Origin: Mactra quadrangularis
Lineage: Eukaryota; Mollusca; Bivalvia; Venerida; Mactridae
Direction: 5' to 3'
DNA: 64,000 nt
NCBI GenBank assembly: GCA_025267735.1
Contig: CM046303.1
Location: 30,170,380 to 30,234,379, forward strand
Of this stretch, positions 56,549 through 64,000 are shown piece by piece. The notes under the pieces are model-generated. The model saw nothing but the letters and a program-made list of their open reading frames with translations, did not search any database and had not been told where the DNA came from. The number at the start of each line of letters is the position of its first letter. Position 1 is the stretch's first letter. Position numbers and translations under genes: made by a program.

Positions 56549-59500
56549 GAAATTGCCACAGCCTTATTTCTATTTAAAAATATCAACAGGAATTTTTACG
56601 TTAGGAATTTGAATAGAAAATAATAACACAAGTCATCAATGACAAATAACCATCAGAAACAAAACTTAAGCAAATCATTGACAGCTAGCTAATAGAGTTT
56701 CTATTCTTTGTATTTTCTCAGTTAATTATGATTCCCACTTGTTAACATGCTGACAGACAACAGCAAGTATACAAAAAGCCTGCAAATCCACAACATGAAA
56801 AACAGAGCTAAAACTTGCCAGAATCAATGCAGGAAACAAGAAATCCAAAACAGGGAGCCCAGTACATTAAAGTCGCCAAAATAAGTATCAGCTTAAAATT
56901 GGAGTGCACTATATCTCCATTTTAATCATTTTTTAGAAATTATATTTTATATTTTACATATCACTTTGATTTCTAGCTACATTTTAGAAAAAAAACATCC
57001 CCTTAGCCCATCAGCCTGAAGCCTGGAACAAACAAATTTGATTCATAGTCAGGCTAGTTGATAATTTTGAAATGCAATGTGGAAACCACATTAAAGCCAG
57101 ATTTAAAAACTTTAACACAAACACGGTACTTCTGGAGTGTAACAGAAGAATGTACTGAGATTGCCAACGACAACCACAAACATGCTACTGGTACAGCATG
57201 CCAGATTTCATTGTGATCATGCAAACCTGACCACAACAGAACCTTCAGTTTCTTAATAAGTAAAATGATAGATAGTAAGATAGTGCACTCTAACTTTAAG
57301 CAAACAATGAGGTAAACTTAACTAACTCCTCACACAAGGAAATCAAAAAATAGATGAGATGCAGTGATGAAACCATGAAATCATTCCTTATCTAGCTCAC
57401 TGTATTGTTCAACAGAATTCAACAAATATCATATAGATTAGATCTCTGCAGCTTGTTACTCACTGACATGCTCACTTCTTTAAAACTAAATATCCTAAGT
57501 CTAGGGATACATTTTTAAAATTGTTTGTTTTCTAGTGAAGACATAATATAAGTGCTACTAAGGTTCACCCAATAGTTCCATTGGGATTTTCATATCTTAG
57601 TACACGGCATTAAAATTTCACCCTTGCTGTTGGAGATAAATTAAACTTAAATGAGACTTTCTTACTAAGACAATGTTACTGCAATAACTTCAACATTGCT
57701 GCAACTCATATTATACTTATGTTCATTCAAATTCGGCATCTCCATGGTGATATTGTCAAACAATTTCAACAATACCCTTTGCAAAGTTTCTACAAAGGAT
57801 ATATAGTAAAAGAAATTCAATGTCAGCTATAGAGAAACTTTGAAGTCACTTCTTGGGAACAAATAATTAAAATCCAAACAGCTGAAGACATCCTAAGAAT
57901 ATAGGAAGACCTCAGGAGACCAAGTTATGTTATTCCCACAACTTATCTTAATTTGTTGCCATGGCTACACAATAATAGCAGTTTCAACCACCATGCAACA
58001 ATTGTTGCAGTCAGAGAGACTTTAGAATGTACAAGGCTTGATTGTAATGAGAACTGGTGAACTATAACAGTGAGCCAGATCCCCTGTACACCCCCCAAAC
58101 AGAATTGAATAAAAGTTTTACTGACTAAAATATATTGGGATAATACTAATAGTTATCCAACATCAAACTCGCTGGAATCTTATATATAACTGACTAGTCA
58201 AACTGCTAGTATATTGACACTACTGCCACCGAAGTTCCCTCCCCCTTCCCCCCTATTGGTCATACATTGTAGCAAACAAATTTTGATTTTGAAATCTATC
58301 CTAACTTTCTTAAAGTTTGTTTTCTGGGAATGTATCGGACAAGTTACCAAATAAGTATTAATGATAGATTGATAAACGCAAGACAAAATGAAGTTTAAAC
58401 AAATAAATAAGAAACCTTATAACAATTAAAAATTTCCCCTCTTCAAGTTAAGATACTGTGATATAAAATATATAAATGCAAACAAGTACAATAAAAAAAT
58501 ATCCAAGTCAAATACTGTCTTTTACAAAATGATAAATGTGTATACAAAAGGTTGGTAGTTGGCTATATAACTAAGGTTAAATATCATGAAAGATGATATG
58601 TAATTCACATGCATTACAAATCCTCTTTCATGACAGTTCAACTACAGTACAGTTCAAATAAGGTGACCACCTAAATTATATCTTAAAATTGTAACATAAA
58701 ATAAAGAGTATATAATGTAATAAGACCAAATGTCACTCAATCTTTGTAAGAAAATTTATATATCTTGATAAAATTCTTATGACAGGTTTTTATTCATTAA
58801 CCCTTCCTATGATACAAAAGCACTAAACTTAGGTGGTCCCAATACAAGAACATAGAAGTGTATAAATCTTTATTATCAGGTAATTTCTATATTTTGCACA
58901 GTGAGCACTACCTGGTTACATAATGTGAATAATTTCAGAGTGAACATTGTTCGTTTTTTCTGTCTCATCATGAATAATTTCACAATGAATGCGTTTGTAA
59001 AAATTGTCTTAATACACCCATGAGTTTCCAAAATTGTGTCTTATGATTGAGTAATGCTTCTTATGCCCTATAATAGGTTTTAGTCAAGATATTTTTAATA
59101 AAAAATAGGCCGTCAGTACAAAAACAATGCATTAAGTCACCCTGAAATTATTCAAGCTTTGACAGTTGAGAAAAAACGGACAATACATAACTATTGCAAA
59201 AAAATCCTATCACTTTTCACTGAGAGAATTAAAGTTGTCATGAAAATTATTTACAAACGGTTTTTTGAAGATAATTATTTAAAACAGAATTTAATAACAT
59301 CTTACACATCTTGATAATTTTAAGTAATATTCAATCAAACATAATAGATTTATACACTAAAAATACTGTAGCCATAAATGGTTAGTTTTCTAGAACTCAT
59401 ACCTGAATACCAGCTTCTCATCTTTCCTGTAGAATGTTAGTAGCTAGTTTACTTATAACATATCTATCATAACAATTGTTAGTCAAATACTTCAATTTTA

Positions 59501-60020
59501 GTTTATATATATATATTTTTTTTTAAGATAATTTGGAAGATTTGGAACAGATACTTTATTAAAGGGCTTGAGCAATACTCATCACCCATTAATTTAATTT
59601 AGCTTCATTGTGTAACAAATTCTTGCAACTTTTAATCACTTTCAAGTCCACTTCCTGGTTCCCCAGTACTGAGCTAGAAGGATAAAGTTTCTTACTCAGG
59701 GAAACAACAGGGTATGTTTTTGATGGGATTTGAACCAACACAGAGCTGACTATCCAATGATTACCAATCCAAAGTTATAACTGCTAAAATAAGCCAGTTC
59801 CTAAATATAAAATATCAGCCAAATCAGCCTTTAACCACAAAAATCATTAAATTTAAGCATTGTATTTTTTTCTAAGAATTATAATAATCTGATGTCAAAC
59901 ATCACACAAATGAGCAAGAATCTACACACAGACAGATTTACTAGTTAATATTGACAAAATAATAGAAATGAACTATATAACACAGGACTCAACATTAAAT
60001 CTCATCAGCCCCCCCCCCTC
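56549..60020. other. Long unannotated stretch
   Basis: About 3.5 kb of A+T-rich sequence without supported genes or clear mobile-element ends. A weak inverted pair (GGTGACCACCTAAAT near 58660, TTAGGTGGTCCC near 58830) and a (TA)n/T tract near 59510 are the only structures noticed. Could include introns or a long 3' UTR. Confidence 0.4.
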
Positions 60021-60022
60021 CC

Positions 60023-60650
60023 CCCCGTCGCTTACTCAGTTGGTAGAAGTCAAATCTACTGATCATGGTGTCATGAATTCAATTCCTCGGGGAGGTATAC
60101 TTTCGAGGAGCTTGGTCATGAAATTATTTTTGCAGCCATTCTCACTCCTACCACTGATTCTTAATCATGTAGGGCAGTTGACAGTCACTGACAAAAGTAT
60201 GTGCCTAGTAATTGATTAGCAGGTAAATCCAGAGATTTAGCCTTTCCAGGCACAGCGAGTAGGTTGACTGACCGTAGTTTACTGACCTGTACAATGAGTT
60301 GTATTTATTATTTTATTTATTGGAGTTTACGCCGTATCAACACAATTTAGGTCATTTTACGGCGTCCAGCGCACCTAACCTAGCTTTCCTGGACCATTGT
60401 CTATAACCAGTACTCACCTATCCTTCCACAAGGCTGGAAACTTTTCCATATTATCTAATCAATGGAGGAAAATCAACATTATTGTCAAATTTTCATGGAA
60501 GGGTATAACCTCCCCAGGTGGGATTCAAACCTGCACCCCCTCGGGCACGAGATTCCAAATCCCGGCGCACTACCAACTGCGCTATCGACCCGGGTTTGTA
60601 CAGCGAGTTGCTAAGGTATTAAACCCAACAACAAAATAAATAAAATTCTC
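60023..60650 (+). mobile_element. SINE family 2, split by a SINE family 1
   Basis: Head CTTACTCAGTTGGTAGAAGT (60029 on, after a C-rich tract), GAGGTATACTTTCGAGGAGC, CAGTCACTGACAAAAGTATG, CCTTTCCAGGCACAGCGAGT up to 60301. It resumes after the inserted SINE with AGTTGCTAAGGTATTAAACC and an (AACA/AATA) tail. Confidence 0.87.
60302..60596 (-). mobile_element. SINE family 1 nested in SINE family 2
   Basis: Full-length family-1 copy flanked by the duplication TGTACAATGAGTTG (60288-60301) and TGTACAGCGAGTTG (60597-60610), with two mismatches. The insertion point is inside the family-2 3' region, which dates family-1 activity after this family-2 copy. Confidence 0.92.
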
Positions 60651-60716
60651 AAAGTAGGTTGCCCAGTTGGACAACCAGCTCTTTATTTCACATGTCTGAT
60701 GTTTACCAAATGTTTA

Positions 60717-61115
60717 GGCCATGCCAAATCGGAATTCTGTTAAGCGTCAACTCAAATTTGACTAACCTAGGTACCTATTCACAAAAACACACAAACCGAA
60801 ACACAAATATTTTTTACGACAAAAGACAATGCATTATATTTATTTTTTTCAATAGAACATCCTCATAATATGAAACAATGGTCTGAATTTAATATACAAA
60901 ATTCACGTAAAATATATATTGTAATAATGATGCGGTTATGAAAAATTGCTTACGACGAATAACGTCATTGCCGAACTCAATTTTCCCTGGATTAAATTGT
61001 ATTGAATTCCGGAAAATAAATTATTTTAACTAACAATTTTGTATTTTATTTTGATTGAGGATTCTAAAACCTATGCGCACGCGGACACTTAACAAAATTC
61101 CGATATGGCATGGCC
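60717..61115. mobile_element. PIF/Harbinger-type MITE (399 bp)
   Basis: Ends GGCCATGCCAAATCGGAATT and, inverted, AATTCCGATATGGCATGGCC; the arms match over about 32 bases. The 3 bp direct repeat TTA lies at 60714-60716 and 61116-61118. A T-W-A duplication with GG... termini is typical of PIF/Harbinger. Confidence 0.78.
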
Positions 61116-61118
61116 TTA

Positions 61119-61811
61119 CAAGTATTAACAAGTTACCCAAACCCATATATAGGTTGTCAGGGGCAATCGGAGGACCCATAATATTGAGCCCTGTAACAAA
61201 AACTGTCTTACACACCAATTTACACAATTTGTTTTCATGATATACTAATAATATTTGATATTTTTTGTGACAAGAGTTTGACATTTTCAAAAGCCAAAGA
61301 TAACAAAGTCAATTCTTGTAAACAGTGTGTTCCATGACAGTTTTTCACATTTAACACGCAAGTTATTTTGGATTGTACTAAGTTTAAAAGACTCCTTACC
61401 CAAGACATTCACTCATGTATATGCTGTACTGTTAAATTATTTTTGATATAGCCAAAAAGGTAGAATTATCTGTAACTCTTTGAACACAAAATGTTATCAT
61501 TTTTATACCTAAAAATCAAGATTTAAGTTAAGCATCTAAACTATGGAGCAAAACATTTTAGAATATAAGTTCAATATTGAATCTCATAAAATCATATAAA
61601 ATGGTGAATTGGTTTGCAATGAAGATTGATCAGTAATTTATCAACAACCAAAGATCTGATCTAATAGACACAATTACAAAATTCTGAATCATACGAATGT
61701 TAACATATAGACTTATACAAGTAAATTGGGAAAGGAGTCATAGACATTAAACACTGAGGTGTGGAAATGCCAACATTTTCTACCACTGACTATGAATAAA
61801 TGAAACAAACA
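61119..61811. other. Unannotated stretch
   Basis: A+T-rich, no supported features. Confidence 0.4.
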
Positions 61812-61814
61812 TCC

Positions 61815-62395
61815 CTAAAGCCTGTTTCACATCAGCCATGCGATTTTTTAGTCGTACGATTTTTACTGCGAACCAAATCGCAGCCACCGCAGATACATCA
61901 AACTTTCCGTGCAATCGCCGTACGACGCTCTCACGAGCTGAAGGTGATTCGTCGCACGTGTTTACGCACGACTGCCGTGCGATAATCGCGAGGCTGTCAT
62001 ACAAACACTAACGACTGTCGTAAGACTGTCGTGAGATTTCGAAAAGTTTTGTACGTCATCTGTATGTCAATCGCACGACAAACGCAAACTTGTACGAAAG
62101 TCGTATGATATTCACGCGAACGCCTAATTCTTTAACTGACGTGCGACTGTCTCAAGAATGACGTACGGTTGTCTTACGGCAGTCGCACGACTGTCTTGCG
62201 GGTTCCAAAAATCCAAAATTGGCAACGAGATCGCAAGAAAAATAAACAATTTGAAAATTTGACTTGCGACGTCTACGACGATGCGATCATCTGAAAAAAC
62301 GCACAACTGTCTTGCGGCATTTGTACGAAGTTCTGCGATATTTCAGACAATGTTGTCGTACGGCTGCCGCAATCGTGATGTGAAATAGGCTTTAG
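61815..62395. mobile_element. 581 bp TIR element made of CGTACGAC-like short repeats
   Basis: Ends CTAAAGCCTGTTTCACATCA and, inverted, TGATGTGAAATAGGCTTTAG, with TCC on both sides (61812-61814 and 62396-62398). The interior is GC-richer and crowded with TCGTACGA, GTCGTGCGA and CGCACGAC variants on both strands. No coding sequence. The 3 bp duplication and TIRs suggest a cut-and-paste MITE, superfamily uncertain. Confidence 0.8.
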
Positions 62396-62398
62396 TCC

Positions 62399-63794
62399 CA
62401 AGTTCAATGTTCAATTTAAACTTTAAAACTGTTTTTTTTTCAATATAAAATTATAACTGTCAAAATACACCTCTATGCCTTAAAATGGATACAATTACAA
62501 TTCATTCCAAAACAAATCAAAAGCAGAATTGAATTTTTCAAAGCAAACTGTGTCAGAGTAATTGAACAATGGCATTCCATACCCCTTCCTAAATACATCA
62601 TACTTTTCCTCCAACTTTCATAAATATAGCCTGTTCATGTTGACCAGAGACAAATGAATACAAAAACTAATTCTTCAGTGAAAACACTATGGCTAACTTA
62701 TCTAAGGTGATATTGATATTGTAAACATAGTCTAAGGTCAATGTGAGTGAGCTATAAAACATTAATGTCCTGATAGAAATAATCATAGTACAATCATTTC
62801 AATATATTCTTTAAACTTGTAAGAAATATAACTCGAGTTCACGATAATATCTTTACAGTGATAAACACAAATATCAAATTAATTCTACAATAAAATAAAT
62901 ACTAGACAATGGATAGCAAGAACTTATGCTACTTGCAAGAGCATATATGAATGTAGTGTTTTTGATCAAAAATTGAAATAAGTTCAAATGGCCCGGTTGT
63001 TCAGAAACTACAATGAAGATAAATAGCGTAAATGAGGAAAAGTAGATGATCTAAATATGGACTTTTTCTCTTTCTTTTACATAGTTATCATTGAACTATG
63101 CTTAAGTTAAACAAATCTAAGATCCAAAACATCAACTTAAATGTGACATGATATACAAAACTAAAATGGGAGAACCATTTTACCTCTGCTAATCTGTAAA
63201 ATCAGTACAAACACATTTTTAAGAAAATCAATGATTTTTGTACTAAAGAAAATGACTAGAGAAAAAGTCCTATCTATATTATAATAACTATTGCTAACTA
63301 ATCAAGCCAACTACCAGACTTCAATAAAATAAATGCTTGCCACTTTTACACCAAACCATGAAAACTTGCAACATGAACCAGTACTCTCGTGCCATTACCT
63401 TAAACCTATACATTTACGTATAGACTTACATGAGTAGACAACAATTACAGTTCCAGTTAACCTGCAAGTTTTCATATATTGGAATGGTAAAAAATTGCCA
63501 ACAGATATTTCAATGAAGTCAGATTTGTGGGAAAAATGATCACTTTAGATATCTAAACTATCCTTTAAATATAGTAAAGTAACCATTTTGAAAATGGGGT
63601 CAACATTTATCACTATGTAAAGACAGCATTGAATAGGCAAAAAACTAGAAGTAAATGTTAAGATCTTAGCGTGTTTTTCTTCTTTGTCACTGTGCTGGTC
63701 CAATCAAACTAATCTTCCATCTCTGTCCTTCAAGATGTCCAGTGAATTATGTTCCTTGGAAGCTTGTAAACTGCTTGTTATGACATCATTTTGT
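62399..63794. other. Unannotated; possible minus-strand 3' UTR
   Basis: No repeat family or ORF recognised. Lies downstream, on the minus strand, of a good splice-acceptor sequence at about 63802, so it could be the long 3' UTR of a host gene lying beyond the window. This is speculative. Confidence 0.25.
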
Positions 63795-63815
63795 TAAAAT
63801 CCTGAAAAACAATTG
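63795..63815 (-). other. Candidate splice acceptor of a terminal exon
   Basis: On the minus strand the sequence reads ATTGTTTTTCAG|GATTTTAAC, with polypyrimidine, CAG and an exon start at about 63801. One frame continues seven codons to TAA. No upstream exon is visible, so this is only a suggestion. Confidence 0.2.
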
Positions 63816-64000
63816 ATTATTTATTAAATAAATTAAATGGAATCATTAATAGAATGCTGGCAACACAAATCATGAAACCATGAGCACTAGGAGTTTTGAT
63901 TTATTCAACACTATATAAAAATTTACTTCACGCTGCAGTTTTAACATGGTTCATAATAGTATACACACATCTCATACATAAATTTAGGGCTTTCTCAGGG

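Noticed and set aside
58655..58845. Possible MITE with GGTGACCACCTAA inverted ends
   Set aside because: Only about 13 bases pair and no duplication or second copy was seen.
59700..59790. tRNA-like B-box sequence (GGGATTTGAACC)
   Set aside because: No convincing A box, cloverleaf or SINE body. Probably a chance or very old fragment.
61780..62306. Overlapping ORFs on both strands at 61.8-62.3 kb
   Set aside because: They follow the short-repeat composition of the TIR element and show no protein-like features.

Overview
This window looks like non-coding, transposon-dense DNA from an animal, most likely a bivalve or other lophotrochozoan mollusc. The reasons are the high A+T content, many tRNA-headed SINEs, several Helitron-like non-autonomous families with (GGAC)n microsatellites and terminal hairpins, and TGACCTTGACC-rich tandem arrays of the kind common in mollusc genomes. 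The genus is not determinable from sequence alone. I found no convincing intact host protein gene. Almost every recognisable coding stretch is a transposase or retroelement remnant, and most short ORFs are chance frames inside repeats.

Layout. 0-8.4 kb: degenerate ~150-170 bp tandem repeats, SINEs, three copies of a ~260 bp Helitron-like element (HINE-D) and a small inverted-repeat element. 8.4-11.3 kb: a complete Helitron-like element (HINE-A) with 11 bp subterminal inverted repeats. It is filled with ~145 bp monomers in a ~642 bp higher-order array, and many monomers carry a nuclear-receptor-like GGGTCA-A-AGGTCA-AGGTCA motif. 13-16 kb: a Mutator-like transposase remnant, a foldback element, and an ~800 bp 18S rRNA pseudogene on the minus strand flanked by GC-rich repeat blocks. 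17-21.4 kb: a seven-unit ~178 bp tandem array, a zone with a recurring GTAACGTATGTT motif, and an inverted copy of the array unit. 22-35 kb: SINEs, TIR elements (one with an 11 bp target duplication, one pogo/Tigger-like with a TA duplication), a second Mutator-like remnant and further Helitron-like elements.

35.28-43.38 kb is the centrepiece: an 8,105 bp DNA transposon inserted into a SINE tail, with 13 bp terminal inverted repeats and a perfect 8 bp target duplication (GAGTTAAC). It holds a candidate promoter and 5' exon, an intron with nested elements, and a large broken transposase gene. That gene encodes a coiled coil, an RNase H-like core with hAT-like signatures, and a C-terminal Tudor/SH3-like domain.

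45.35-55.27 kb is a decayed Ty3/gypsy-type LTR retrotransposon (gag, protease, RT/RNase H, integrase and a downstream membrane-protein ORF). It carries a 1.6 kb insertion in pol. A ~270 bp segment lies in opposite orientations near its two ends. 55.9-64 kb: an 8-bp-duplication hAT-type MITE containing a HINE-D copy, a SINE nested in a SINE, a TTA-duplication Harbinger-type MITE and a 581 bp TIR element made of short CGTACGAC-like repeats. The last 1.6 kb is featureless apart from a possible minus-strand splice acceptor.

Target-site duplications give a relative order for several insertions. All family names are pattern-based inferences without database comparison.
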